Positions 15,306-24,561 of a stretch of DNA of 64,000 bases are shown piece by piece. The notes under the pieces are model-generated. The model saw only the letters and a list, made by a program, of their open reading frames with translations. It ran no database searches and was not told where the DNA came from. The stretch is taken from positions 4,099,001 to 4,163,000 of the forward strand of contig NZ_JAQFII010000001.1 in NCBI RefSeq assembly GCF_029504575.1. Direction: 5' to 3'. The translations under genes and the position numbers were made by a program. The stretch's first letter is position 1; each line of letters starts with the position of its first letter. Origin of the DNA: Streptomyces sp. SPB162 (GTDB taxonomy: Bacteria > Actinomycetota > Actinomycetes > Streptomycetales > Streptomycetaceae).

Positions 15306-17451
15306 ATGCCCGAACAGGACCGGCCGCCCGACCGCGGCAAGCCCTCGGGCGCCGGCACGCCCTCCGCCGGCACGCCCCGCACCGGTCCGGCCGAACGCCT
15401 CGCCCTGAACCACATGGGCAGTTTCGACTGGGACCTCCGGCTCGGCACCCTGGAGCTGGACGGGGCGGCCCTCAAGGTTTTCGACCTGCTGCCGGAGGAG
15501 TTCAGCGGCCGGCCCGAGTCCCTGGCGAGCCGGGTGTCGCCCGATGAGGGCGACCGGCTCGACACCGTGTTCCGCCGCGCCCTGCACGAGCGGGCGGCGT
15601 CGTACGGCATGTACTTCCAGGTGTTCCTCCGGGACGGCACGGCGCGCTGGACGCACACCCAAGGCCGCATCGTGCGCGACGAGAACGGCAGGGGCGTGCG
15701 CGTCATCGGCATCGTCCGCGACGCCACCTCGGAGCTGACGCACTCCACGATGCTGCGCACCATGGAAGCGGACCGCGCGCGCCAGACCTCCATGGTGGAA
15801 CGGACCACCCAGGCCCTGTCGCGGGCGGTCACCGTCGACGACGTCACGGCGGCGCTGACCGGCAGCGGCGGCCTGGAGCGGTTCGGCGCCGACGGGCTCG
15901 CGCTGGGCCTCGTCGACGGCGGCATGCTCAAGATCATCGCGCTGACCGGCCGGTCGATGGAGGTCCTGTCCGACCTGCGGCTCACCCGGCTGGACGACGA
16001 CCTCCCGCTGTCGGAGGCGATCCTCAGGCAGCGCCCCCGCTTCATCGCCTCGCTGCCGGAACTGGCCGAGCGGTTCCCCCGGCTGCGCCCCTACGTGGCC
16101 GACCTGAAGATCGAGGCGGCCGCCTACCTCCCGCTGGTGGCCCAGGCGCGCTCCATCGGCGGCCTCTGCCTCTTCTACCGGGACCGCACCCACTTCACCG
16201 CCGAGGACCGCAACCTCTGCCTGGCCCTGGCGGGCATCGTCGCCCAGTCGCTGCAGCGCGCCATGCTCTTCGATCAGGAGCGCGAGTTCGCCACCGGACT
16301 GCAGGGCCTCGATGCTCCCGCGCCGGATCCCCGACGTCGTCGGCGGGGAGATCGCCGTGCGCTACCACGCGGCCTGGAGCGGCCGGGAGGTCGGCGGAGA
16401 CTGGTACGACGTCATCCCGCTGCCGCAGGGCCGCATCGGGGTCGTCGTCGGCGACGTCGAGGGCCACGACACCCACGCGGCGGCCATGATGGGCCAGCTC
16501 CGCATCGTCCTGCGCGCCTACGCGGCCGAGGGCCACGCCCCCTCGACGGTGCTCGCGCGCGCCTCGCAGTTCCTCGCCGAGCTGGACACCGAGCGCTTCG
16601 CCACCTGTACCTACGCCCAGGTCGACCTGGCCACCGGCGACGTCCGCGTGGTGCGCGCCGGCCACCTCGGGCCGCTGATCCGCCACACCGACGGGCGCAC
16701 CGGCTGGCCCAACGTCCGCGGCGGACTGCCGCTCGGCCTGGCCACCCACTTCGAGGACCACGAGTACCCGGAGACGCGGCTGGACCTGGTGCCGGGGGAG
16801 ACCCTGCTGCTGTGCACCGACGGGCTCGTCGAGCAACCCGGCAAGGACATCACCGAGGGCATGGACGAGCTCACCGAAGCCGTACGCAACGGACCGCAGG
16901 GCGCGGCCGCGCTCGCCGACCACCTGGCCGACGGCCTGTGGGCCCGGCCGGGCGCTGAGGACGACATGGCGCTGCTCCTGCTGCGCCGGGCGCCGGACAC
17001 GGGCACCCTCAAGGCGCCGCGCATCCACCAGTACGTCCACCAGGCCGACCCGGAGGGACTGGCGGAGTCCCGTGTGGTGCTGCGCCAGGCCCTGGCGGAC
17101 TGGGGCGCGGGCGAACTGATCGACGACGTCGAGCTGGTGGCGGGCGAACTCCTCACCAACGTCCTGCTGCACACCGAGGGCGGGGCCGTGATGACCCTGG
17201 AGCTCGTGCCGGCGGTACGGAGCCGCGTACCGCGCCGGGTCCGGTTGGCAGTCCAGGACCGCTCCAGCGTCTGGCCCCGGCGCAGGACCCCCGGTGAGGC
17301 CGCGACCTCGGGCCGCGGTCTGCTGCTCATCGACTCACTCGCCACCCGCTGGGGCGTGGAGCCGCGGGGGGAGGGCAAGTCGGTGTGGGCCGAGTTCCGG
17401 CTGACTCCGGCGGGGCGGGAGCGTCCGGGCGCGGGGTCTCCGGCCGCCTGA
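15306..17451 (+). pseudogene. PAS-GAF-SpoIIE phosphatase-HATPase protein, frameshifted
   Basis: The second protein of this architecture in the window, about 715 codons if repaired. It has a PAS domain (about 35-150, ending WTHTQGRIVRDENG), a GAF domain (about 160-330), the PPM phosphatase (VGGDWYDVIPL, VVGDVEGHD, CTDGLVE) and a C-terminal HATPase (ELLTNVLLHTEGG, TSGRGLLLIDSLATRWG). One extra G in the run at 16304-16306 breaks the frame between the GAF and phosphatase domains: the upstream frame reads to 16958 and the rest is in another frame. Both halves keep the family consensus, so sequence error or a very recent lesion is likely. Start ATG at 15306 after GGTAGGGA. If functional it would dephosphorylate STAS antagonists. 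Confidence 0.88.
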
Positions 17452-17475
17452 CCAGACGGTTCCGGGTCGACGGCG

Positions 17476-18723
17476 TCAGAAGGGCTCGCGCGCGCCGGAG
17501 GGCGGGCCCGGCAACCCCGAAGGGCCCGCGCGCTCCTGGAGGTGCAGGGCGCGGAGCACGATCTCGGTCGCGAACCGGGCGTCGGCGTCAGCGAGTTGGT
17601 CGCCGAAGGCGCGGTCGAGGATCCGCATGCGGTAGCGCACGGTCTGCGGGTGCACGTCGAGGAGTTCGGCCATCTGGGCGGCGGTGCCGCGGGTGGTGAG
17701 CCAGGTGCGCAGGGTGTCGACGAGCCGGGTGCGCTGGGTGGGGGTGAGGCCGGCCAGGGGGCCGAGGTGCTTCTTGCTGAGCTGGTTAATCAGGGCGGGG
17801 TCTCCGAGCAGCCACAGCGGCAGTAAGTGGTCCTCGCACCGCACCACCGGCGGGCCTTCGACGATTCCGGCGTCGGCCAGGGCGAGGGTCTGCCGCGCCC
17901 AGCGCAGCGAGTCCGCCGCGTCGCCCAGCGGGGTGGTCAGCCCGACCGCCGCCCGGCTGCCGGCCAGCGCGGTGTCGAGCGCGGCGCGCCGGTTGTCGTC
18001 GAGCGGGCCGGGGACGAGCAGATGGGGCTCGGGCCCCGACAGGTCGGCGAGGACGTCGCGGTCCAGGGCGGCCCGCGTCAGCTTGGACTCGGGGCCCAGG
18101 GCGACGAGCGTGACCTCGTCCGGCAGCGGCCAGGCGGCGTGCTCGGCGAGTTCGGCGATCGCGGCGGGCGACACGGCGGGGGTGGCCAGAATCAGCCGCA
18201 GCACCCGGCGGCGCCGGTTGTCCGGCTTCTCGCCCAGTTCGGCCATGGCTTCGAGATAGCCCTCGCGGGAGAGCGACGCGAGTTCGCCGACGTAGGCGAA
18301 GAGCGAGTCGGCGAAGGTCATCATGACGGAGGGCGGGAGGTTGTAGCGCTCGGAGACCTTCATCGCCCGGCGCAGCCCGACCCGGGCGCCGATCCGGTAC
18401 GCGGCCTGCAGGCTGTCCAGGCTGCGGCCCTCGTACGCCTCGAAGCGCCCGAACCTGCGGCACATGTCGTCGCGGAGCGTGGAGGTCGTGGAGGGGGCGG
18501 CGATCTGGTCGACGAAGGTGGCGATGTTCTGCTCGATGCCGATGCGTATCGCGTGCCCGTAGGGCCCGTCCAGGATGTGCGAGTACTCCGGTAACGCCCC
18601 GATGATCTCGGCGGACATCTCCTGGAAGAGGCTGGGCAGTTCGGGCCACATGATCGCCGCGAGCTCCTGCGGGATCGGCCGCAGCGGTTCGGCCGGCCCC
18701 GTGGCCCGTCTCGCTCCGGACAC
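17476..18723 (-). CDS. PucR/CdaR-family transcriptional regulator
   Basis: A 415-residue regulator. The middle region holds a GGDEF-like CdaR fold, and the C-terminus holds the PucR helix-turn-helix (LVDTLRTWLTTRGTAAQMAELLDVHPQTVRYRM). The N-terminal part (PELPSLFQEMSAEIIGALPEY...) is the RsbRD-like domain common in Streptomyces PucR proteins. The GTG at 18723 is chosen because AAGGGGGA stands just upstream; the frame is open to 18900 but without a ribosome site. It is divergent from the secreted-protein and mce block, so it is a candidate regulator of that block; this is inference from position. Confidence 0.87.
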   Translation of the reverse strand: MSGARRATGPAEPLRPIPQELAAIMWPELPSLFQEMSAEIIGALPEYSHILDGPYGHAIRIGIEQNIATFVDQIAAPSTTSTLRDDMCRRFGRFEAYEGRSLDSLQAAYRIGARVGLRRAMKVSERYNLPPSVMMTFADSLFAYVGELASLSREGYLEAMAELGEKPDNRRRRVLRLILATPAVSPAAIAELAEHAAWPLPDEVTLVALGPESKLTRAALDRDVLADLSGPEPHLLVPGPLDDNRRAALDTALAGSRAAVGLTTPLGDAADSLRWARQTLALADAGIVEGPPVVRCEDHLLPLWLLGDPALINQLSKKHLGPLAGLTPTQRTRLVDTLRTWLTTRGTAAQMAELLDVHPQTVRYRMRILDRAFGDQLADADARFATEIVLRALHLQERAGPSGLPGPPSGAREPF

Positions 18724-19148
18724 TCGTCCCCCTTGACTAGCGGCGCCGGGTGGGGCGACGGACGTGTCGGGAGTGACGTGCGACACGCCGTAGCACGTCG
18801 AAACATAGACCAACGGCGGCCGGAGCGCAGCACCCAGGGGCCGTAAACGTGCACGGGGCATGTGTCCGGCGGGCGGTCGCGGGCCGGCGTGCGTGCTCAC
18901 TTCCGGACAGTTCGCAGCGCCGAATTACTGCTTCAGCGATAAGAAAATACTCGGGAGTAAGGTCGTTCTCCCAATCTCTGGCGGGAGTATTGCGCCATCC
19001 AGTTACCGATGCGTAACGTGCCCATTCGCAAGGGCAGCCGAATTCATTCGGTGCCGCGTTCCAGGTATTGAGCCGCAGTCGCGACCCTCGTCTGAACAGC
19101 GCGGATCGCGGTTAATCAGGTACGCCAACTCCCTGAAAGGATCAACCC
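18724..19148. promoter_or_regulatory. 425-bp intergenic region between the PucR gene and the secreted-protein gene
   Basis: This stretch is noticeably richer in A+T than its surroundings. It contains inverted repeats: AATACTCGGGAG near 18946 pairs in part with CTCCC and GGAGTATT up to about 18991, and GTTAC-CGATGC-GTAAC lies at 19002-19017. They sit between the divergent regulator and the secreted-protein gene and may be operators. No gene was found. The ribosome site of the next gene is AAGGA at about 19138. Confidence 0.35.
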
Positions 19149-19766
19149 GTGCGCAAGCTGACCAAGAGCACGATCGTCGCTGGTGCCGCCCTCGCGGCCG
19201 CCGTCGGATTCTCCACCTCCCCCGCGTCCGCGGCCGGAACCTGGACCGTGACCGGCGGTGGCGCGTTCACGGCGATCGCGACCAACCCGATCCTGACGGA
19301 CACCAACACCGGCACCCAGCTCAAGTGCACCAAGTCCAACGCCGCCGGCACCGCGGCGAACGGCACCGGTCTGTCGGGCACCGCCATCGCCAGCATCTCC
19401 TCCGTCTCCTGGACCAGCTGCTCGGGTCCCGCCGGCATCTCCTTCACCGTCACGGCCCAGGGCCTGCCCTGGAAGCTCAACGCCGCGTCGTACTCGGGCG
19501 GTGTCACCACCGGCACGCTGACCGGGGTGAAGGCGCACATCAGCGGTCTGTGCAACGCGGACTTCAACGGTCCGACGGCGGGCAGCACCGCCACCCTGAC
19601 CGGGAAGTACACCAACTCCACCCACACCCTCACCATCAGCGGCGGCAACCTGAAGGCGTACAACGTCTCGGGCATCTGCCTCGGCCTGATCAACAACGGC
19701 GACAGCGCCACCTACAGCGCCAACTACGTCGTGACGCCCAGCACCCTGCAGATCACCTCCCCGTGA
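19149..19766 (+). CDS. secreted protein of unknown function
   Basis: A 205-residue exported protein. A Sec signal peptide (basic MRKLTK, hydrophobic core, cleavage near SPASAAG) is followed by a Gly/Thr/Ser-rich, beta-rich mature domain with four Cys, including LKCTKSN, WTSCSG and SGLCNADF. Streptomyces genomes carry many proteins of this look, often several per genome; no function is known to me. GTG start after AAAGGA. It lies upstream of a second secreted protein and the mce operon and may belong to the same surface system. Confidence 0.8.
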   Translation: MRKLTKSTIVAGAALAAAVGFSTSPASAAGTWTVTGGGAFTAIATNPILTDTNTGTQLKCTKSNAAGTAANGTGLSGTAIASISSVSWTSCSGPAGISFTVTAQGLPWKLNAASYSGGVTTGTLTGVKAHISGLCNADFNGPTAGSTATLTGKYTNSTHTLTISGGNLKAYNVSGICLGLINNGDSATYSANYVVTPSTLQITSP

Positions 19767-19771
19767 GCCAC

Positions 19772-19839
19772 GGCCTGTCCGCAGGACAGGCCCGGTGCCC
19801 GCTGTGCGGACCCCGGCCCGGATCCCCGGGCCGGGGTCC
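19772..19839 (+). terminator. two hairpins after the secreted-protein gene
   Basis: The first has arms GGCCTGTCC and GGACAGGCC around GCA (19772-19792). The second has 14-bp arms GGACCCCGGCCCGG and CCGGGCCGGGGTCC around a 4-base loop (19808-19839). Together they should end transcription before the DUF6801 gene. Confidence 0.6.
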
Positions 19840-19893
19840 CGCGCGGAGCGCGTGCTCACCGGTACTCAATGGAATACAACGCTCCGCTCAGCA

Positions 19894-19912
19894 TTTATCA
19901 CCGAGTGATAAA
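19894..19912. promoter_or_regulatory. palindromic candidate operator upstream of the DUF6801-mce block
   Basis: TTTATCAC and GTGATAAA flank CGA, a perfect 8-bp inverted repeat in an A+T-rich patch of the 314-bp gap before the DUF6801 gene. Its symmetry and position suit a repressor site. It does not match the KstR or KstR2 motifs known from actinobacterial sterol regulons. Nothing else in 19840-20080 is recognisable as a gene. Confidence 0.4.
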
Positions 19913-20080
19913 GAACCCGGCGGTCGCAAGATCGCGGAACATTCCTGTGTTCGATCACTTGTCCTCGTTATTACCCGCCCGTAAAGTCCTGCGTCTCGAA
20001 CGAGTTCGCCCCGTTACTTTCACGCGCCACCGTCCGGAGTACCCGCAGTCCTGCGTCGAGCCAGTCCGAGGAGTACCGCA

Positions 20081-21763
20081 ATGAGGGGTGCACAGGTCCC
20101 ACGCCGCACGGTGCGGCTGGCGGCCATCGCGGCGGCGGCGCTCCTGGCGGGACTGCTGCCCGGCGCCGGATCGGCGGCGGCCGGCCGGGACGGGCCGCTG
20201 GCGATGGCGTACACGTGCGCCTTCCCCGGCGGGGATCAGGCCGTGCACGTCTCCCTGGTGCAGTCGTTCCCGGAGACCGGGGCGGTCGACAAGCCCATCC
20301 AGCCCGGTGATCTGACGATGGCGGTGACGCTGCCCCGCGCGGCGGTCGACGGGCTCGTGTCGGACGCCGCAGGAACGCTGGCCGGTGCCGGAAGCCTCAC
20401 CGCCCGTGTCACGCAGGGCACTTCCGCCGCCGACGCCCCCTGGCCCGGACTGCGGGCCCCCGCCGTGCCGGTGGCCGGCAAGGACGACCTGGTACTGACC
20501 TTCAAAGGCGAAGTGCCGTCGGTGACCGTCACCGCGGCGGGCGAGGTGGGTTTCGGCGCGGGCGACCTGGCGCTGGAACTCACGGTGGGCAAGGCGGCCG
20601 CGGCGGTGGGGACCCCCGCGGCCGCCACCCCGGCAGGCACCACCCCGGCGGCCACCGCCCCGACCCCCGCCACCTCGGCGGTACCGGCCACGTCGGCCCC
20701 CGCGAAGGTGGCGTGCTCCCCGGCGGCCGGGCAGAACGCCGTGCTGGGCGCGGTGCCGGTCGCCGTGCCCGACCCCACCCCCTCCGGCACCCCGTCTCCC
20801 TCGACCTCGACCTCCGGGTCCCCGTCGGCGACGCCTTCGACGCCGGGCGGGCCGAGCGCGGCTCCGTCGGGGCCGGCCAAGGTCGCCCCGGGCGCGCCGC
20901 ACAACAGCACCATCAAGGTCGAACCCCCGGTGCACTCCGGCAAGTACGACTGCGGCGGCGTGCTCCCCAAGGGGAAGCTGGACTTCGATCACCTCCCGCT
21001 GGCGGACGAGAAAGCCGCGGACGCCACGGTCACCGAGACCGACTTCGACCTCGGCTCGTGCGCCTACGCGGTCGGGTACTCCAACGTCCACAAACTCGAC
21101 GGCGCCGCCCTCATCAACGATCCGCGCGGCGCCAGAGGCCCGTCCCTGACCTACATCAACATGAACGTGCGGATGGCGGTGCAGCCGAACCCGCCGCAGT
21201 ACTACGAGTTCGACTCGCTCGGTTCCATGACGCTCCCCGTGGCGGACTCCACCTTCCTGACCTACGGGTTCATGCCCACGACGGCGAAGATGGCGTTCAC
21301 CCCCGACCCGAAGAAGCCGCTGCTGACCATCGTCACGACCGGCACCAACTTCGTGGAGCAGAACGTCATCACCACGATCCACGGGTACCAGTGGATCCGG
21401 CTCTACGACGTGAAGATCAACGGCACCCCGCTCGACGTGGGGCCGAACTGCCGTACCAGGGCGCCGATCGAGCTGGCCCTCGTCGGCCTGCAGGACGCGC
21501 ACATGCCCGGCGGCGGCGACGGCAAGCCGGACTACACGATCCTCGACGGCGGTCCGCTGCACCAGGAGAACCTGACGATCCCCGCCTTCACCGGCTGCGG
21601 CACCCACGGGGAGAAGCTCGACGCGCTTTTCACCTCCGCGGTGTCCGGCCCGGGGAACTCGCTCAACCTCAACCAGGGAACGCTGTGCGCGCCCTGGGCC
21701 GGACTCGGCTGTGACGCGGCGGCCGGAACCGAGATCCAGATCCCGCCGCTGCCGCACCGCTGA
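20081..21763 (+). CDS. secreted DUF6801-type protein ahead of the mce operon
   Basis: A 560-residue exported protein. It has a signal peptide (residues 1-34, AAALLAGLLPGAGSAAAG), a beta-rich domain beginning MAYTCAFPGG (about 40-170) that I associate with DUF6801, a long Ala/Pro/Thr/Ser linker (about 175-290), and a second, Cys-containing beta domain (SGKYDCGG, FDLGSCAYAVG, GCGTHGEKLD, AGLGCDAA). ATG start after GGAGTA. Such proteins often precede mce clusters in Streptomyces and relatives, and an envelope role in handling a hydrophobic substrate is plausible but unproven. The gap to the next gene is only 55 bp, so it may be the first gene of the mce transcript. Confidence 0.8.
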   Translation: MRGAQVPRRTVRLAAIAAAALLAGLLPGAGSAAAGRDGPLAMAYTCAFPGGDQAVHVSLVQSFPETGAVDKPIQPGDLTMAVTLPRAAVDGLVSDAAGTLAGAGSLTARVTQGTSAADAPWPGLRAPAVPVAGKDDLVLTFKGEVPSVTVTAAGEVGFGAGDLALELTVGKAAAAVGTPAAATPAGTTPAATAPTPATSAVPATSAPAKVACSPAAGQNAVLGAVPVAVPDPTPSGTPSPSTSTSGSPSATPSTPGGPSAAPSGPAKVAPGAPHNSTIKVEPPVHSGKYDCGGVLPKGKLDFDHLPLADEKAADATVTETDFDLGSCAYAVGYSNVHKLDGAALINDPRGARGPSLTYINMNVRMAVQPNPPQYYEFDSLGSMTLPVADSTFLTYGFMPTTAKMAFTPDPKKPLLTIVTTGTNFVEQNVITTIHGYQWIRLYDVKINGTPLDVGPNCRTRAPIELALVGLQDAHMPGGGDGKPDYTILDGGPLHQENLTIPAFTGCGTHGEKLDALFTSAVSGPGNSLNLNQGTLCAPWAGLGCDAAAGTEIQIPPLPHR

Positions 21764-21818
21764 ACAAGTCCGCCACCGGCGCCGCGGACGGCGCCGGCCA
21801 ATCGTCCCGGGAGGTGTT

Positions 21819-22844
21819 ATGGGAATCGAAGTGGTCGTCGAAGGCCTGACCAAGTCGTTCGGCAGTCAGACCGTCTGGTCGGATGTGACGCTCACTCTGC
21901 CGCCCGGTGAGGTCAGCGTGATGCTGGGCCCCTCGGGTACCGGAAAGACCGTGTTCCTGAAGTCGGTGATCGGGCTGCTCAAGCCCGAACGCGGGCGCGT
22001 CATGGTCAACGGCGTCGACATGGTGAACAGCCCCGAACGCGACGTGTACGAGGCGCGCAAGCTCTTCGGCCTGATGTTCCAGGACGGCGCGCTGTTCGGG
22101 TCGATGTCCCTCTTCGACAACATTGCCTTCCCGCTGCGCGAGCACACGAAGAAGAAGGAGTCCGAGATCCGCCGCGTCGTGATGGAGCGGATGGACATGG
22201 TCGGGCTCCTGGGCGCCGAGGCGAAGCTGCCCGGCGAGATATCCGGCGGCATGCGCAAACGCGCCGGGCTGGCCCGCGCCCTGGTCCTCGACCCACAGAT
22301 CATCCTCTGCGACGAGCCGGACTCCGGCCTCGACCCGGTCCGCACGGCGTACATCTCGCAGCTGCTCATCGACCTGAACGCGCAGCTCGACGCGACGATG
22401 CTGATCGTCACGCACAACATCGACATCGCCTCGACCGTCCCGGACAACATGGGCATGCTCTTCCGCCGCCGGCTCGTCGCCTTCGGACCGCGCGAGGTGC
22501 TGCTCACCAGCCAGGAGCCCGTCGTCGCGCAGTTCCTCGGCGGGCACCGGGCCGGTCCGATCGGCATGTCCGAGGAGAAGGACGAGGCCACGATCGCCCT
22601 GGAGGAGCGGCACGGCGTCACCGGGAGCAGCTCGGCGCCGCGCACCATCGAGCCGCAGCTGGAACCGACCCCCGGACTGCCGGTCCGGCAGGCGGTGCTG
22701 CGCCGCAGGGAACGGGTGCTGGGCATGCTGGACACCCTGCCGCCGGCCGCGCGGCACGCGATCGAGTCCAGCTTCGACCGCACCGGGCACGTTCCCGCGG
22801 GCCGGGCCGCGCCCGCGGGGCACGCGGGCGGAGGGCTGTCATGA
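21819..22844 (+). CDS. mkl: Mce lipid importer ATPase (Mkl/MceG type)
   Basis: The ABC ATPase that powers Mce lipid transport; 341 residues. Walker A is GPSGTGKT (about 37-44), the signature is ISGGM, Walker B is QIILCDEPDSGLDP, and the switch His is in LIVTHNID. After the ABC domain (about 1-245) there is a roughly 95-residue C-terminal tail ending in Ala/Gly/Pro, typical of actinobacterial Mkl proteins. ATG at 21819 after GGGAGG. The stop overlaps the next start (ATGA), so the two genes are translationally coupled. Confidence 0.95.
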   Translation: MGIEVVVEGLTKSFGSQTVWSDVTLTLPPGEVSVMLGPSGTGKTVFLKSVIGLLKPERGRVMVNGVDMVNSPERDVYEARKLFGLMFQDGALFGSMSLFDNIAFPLREHTKKKESEIRRVVMERMDMVGLLGAEAKLPGEISGGMRKRAGLARALVLDPQIILCDEPDSGLDPVRTAYISQLLIDLNAQLDATMLIVTHNIDIASTVPDNMGMLFRRRLVAFGPREVLLTSQEPVVAQFLGGHRAGPIGMSEEKDEATIALEERHGVTGSSSAPRTIEPQLEPTPGLPVRQAVLRRRERVLGMLDTLPPAARHAIESSFDRTGHVPAGRAAPAGHAGGGLS

Positions 22845-23668
22845 CGGCTCCACCCCCGACGGCGCCGGCCCGGGAGGACGTTCCCGCCCAGCGGCGCCCG
22901 GTGCCCGGCCTCGGCTGGCTGCGCGAGACCGGCCGGCTGTTCTCGCTCGCCGTGACGACGGTCGGCGCGATGTTCCGCAGGCCGTTCCAGATGCGTGAGC
23001 TGATCGAGCAGTTCTGGTTCATCGCGAGCGTGACGATCCTGCCCGCGGCCCTCGTGTCGATCCCGTTCGGCGCGGTGATCGCGCTCCAGGTCGGGTCGCT
23101 GACCCAGCAGCTCGGCGCCCAGTCGTTCACCGGCGGCGCCAGTGTGCTGGCCATCATCCAGCAGGCGAGCCCGCTGATCGTCGCCCTGCTGATCGCGGGC
23201 GCGGGCGGATCGGCGATCTGCGCGGACCTCGGTTCGCGCAAGATCCGCGAGGAACTCGACGCGATGGAGGTCATGGGCGTCTCGCCGGTGCAGCGCCTCG
23301 TCGTGCCCCGGGTGCTGGCGGCGATGTTCGTGGCGGTGCTGCTCAACGGACTGGTCTCCGTCGTCGGCACGCTCGGCGGCTACTTCTTCAACGTGATCAT
23401 GCAGCACGGCACGCCGGGCGCGTACCTCGCCAGCTTCTCGGCGCTGGCCCAACTGCCCGACCTCTACATCAGCGAGCTGAAGGCGCTGATCTTCGGCTTC
23501 ATCGCGGGCATCGTCGCCGCCTACCGGGGACTCAACCCCCGTGGCGGGCCGAAGGGCGTCGGCGACGCGGTGAACCAGTCGGTGGTCATCACCTTCCTGC
23601 TGCTGTTCTTCGTGAACATGGTGCTCACGGGGCTCTATCTGCAGATCGTCCCCCCGAAGGGATCCTGA
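22841..23668 (+). CDS. yrbEA: YrbE/MlaE-family permease of the Mce system, first subunit
   Basis: An integral membrane protein of 275 residues with about five to six helices. It carries the MlaE-family core FRRPFQMRELIEQFWFIASV and the coupling-helix motif REELDAMEVMGVSPVQRLVVPR that meets the ATPase. With the second YrbE subunit it forms the permease through which the Mce ring delivers lipid. Overlaps the ATPase gene by ATGA. Confidence 0.95.
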   Translation: MTAPPPTAPAREDVPAQRRPVPGLGWLRETGRLFSLAVTTVGAMFRRPFQMRELIEQFWFIASVTILPAALVSIPFGAVIALQVGSLTQQLGAQSFTGGASVLAIIQQASPLIVALLIAGAGGSAICADLGSRKIREELDAMEVMGVSPVQRLVVPRVLAAMFVAVLLNGLVSVVGTLGGYFFNVIMQHGTPGAYLASFSALAQLPDLYISELKALIFGFIAGIVAAYRGLNPRGGPKGVGDAVNQSVVITFLLLFFVNMVLTGLYLQIVPPKGS

Positions 23669-23670
23669 CG

Positions 23671-24561
23671 ATGGCCCTCCTCGACAAGGACGCCCCACAG
23701 GACGCCCCCGTCCCGCCCGACCGCGAACCGGCCGCGCCCCGCGCCGGCTCCCGGTCCGAGCGCTGGTTCGGCTGGCTGGACCGCAGCGGCGACCACCTGA
23801 TCTTCCACATCACCGTGCTGCTGTGGATCCCCAAGACGCTGCGCCGCTACTTCAAGGAGATCCAGCGGCTGCTGGCCGAGGTGGCGTTCGGCAGCGGCGG
23901 GCTCGGGGTCATCGGCGGCACCGTCGGCGTGATGATCGCGATGACGCTCTTCACCGGTACGGTCGTCGGCCTTCAGGGCCACGCGGCGCTCAACCAGGTC
24001 GGCGCCGCCGCGTTCACCGGCTTCGTCTCGGCGTACTTCAACACCCGGGAGATCGCGCCGCTGGTGGCGGGTCTCGCGCTGTCGGCCACCGTGGGTGCGG
24101 GCTTCACCGCGCAGCTCGGCGCGATGCGCATCAACGAGGAGGTCGACGCCCTGGAAGGGATGGGCATCCGCAGCGTGCCGTACCTGGTGACGACGCGGGT
24201 CGTCGCGGGCGTCGTCGCGATCATCCCGCTCTACGGGATCGGCCTGATCAGCTCGTTCTTCGCCTCACGGCTGGTCACGGTCTACGTGAGCGGCCAGTCG
24301 TCGGGCACCTACGACCACTACTTCCACACGTTCCTGTCGCCCGACGACGTCCTGCTGTCGTTCCTCAAGGTGATCGTCTTCAGCGTCGTGGTGATCCTCG
24401 CGCACTGCTACTACGGCTTCCACGCCGAAGGCGGTCCCGCCGGAGTCGGGGTGGCGGTCGGCAAGTCGGTGCGCAACGCGATCGTGGTGATCAGCGTGAC
24501 CGACTTCTTCCTCAGCCTGGCCATCTGGGGCACCACGACGACGGTGCGGGTGGCCGGATGA
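23671..24561 (+). CDS. yrbEB: YrbE/MlaE-family permease of the Mce system, second subunit
   Basis: A 296-residue membrane protein that partners the preceding permease. It has an Arg/Pro-rich cytoplasmic N-terminus (1-35), then the MlaE fold with VAFGSGGLGVIGGTVGVMIA and the coupling motif NEEVDALEGMGIRSVPYLV. The start is two bases after the previous stop, and the end overlaps mceA by ATGA. Confidence 0.95.
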   Translation: MALLDKDAPQDAPVPPDREPAAPRAGSRSERWFGWLDRSGDHLIFHITVLLWIPKTLRRYFKEIQRLLAEVAFGSGGLGVIGGTVGVMIAMTLFTGTVVGLQGHAALNQVGAAAFTGFVSAYFNTREIAPLVAGLALSATVGAGFTAQLGAMRINEEVDALEGMGIRSVPYLVTTRVVAGVVAIIPLYGIGLISSFFASRLVTVYVSGQSSGTYDHYFHTFLSPDDVLLSFLKVIVFSVVVILAHCYYGFHAEGGPAGVGVAVGKSVRNAIVVISVTDFFLSLAIWGTTTTVRVAG

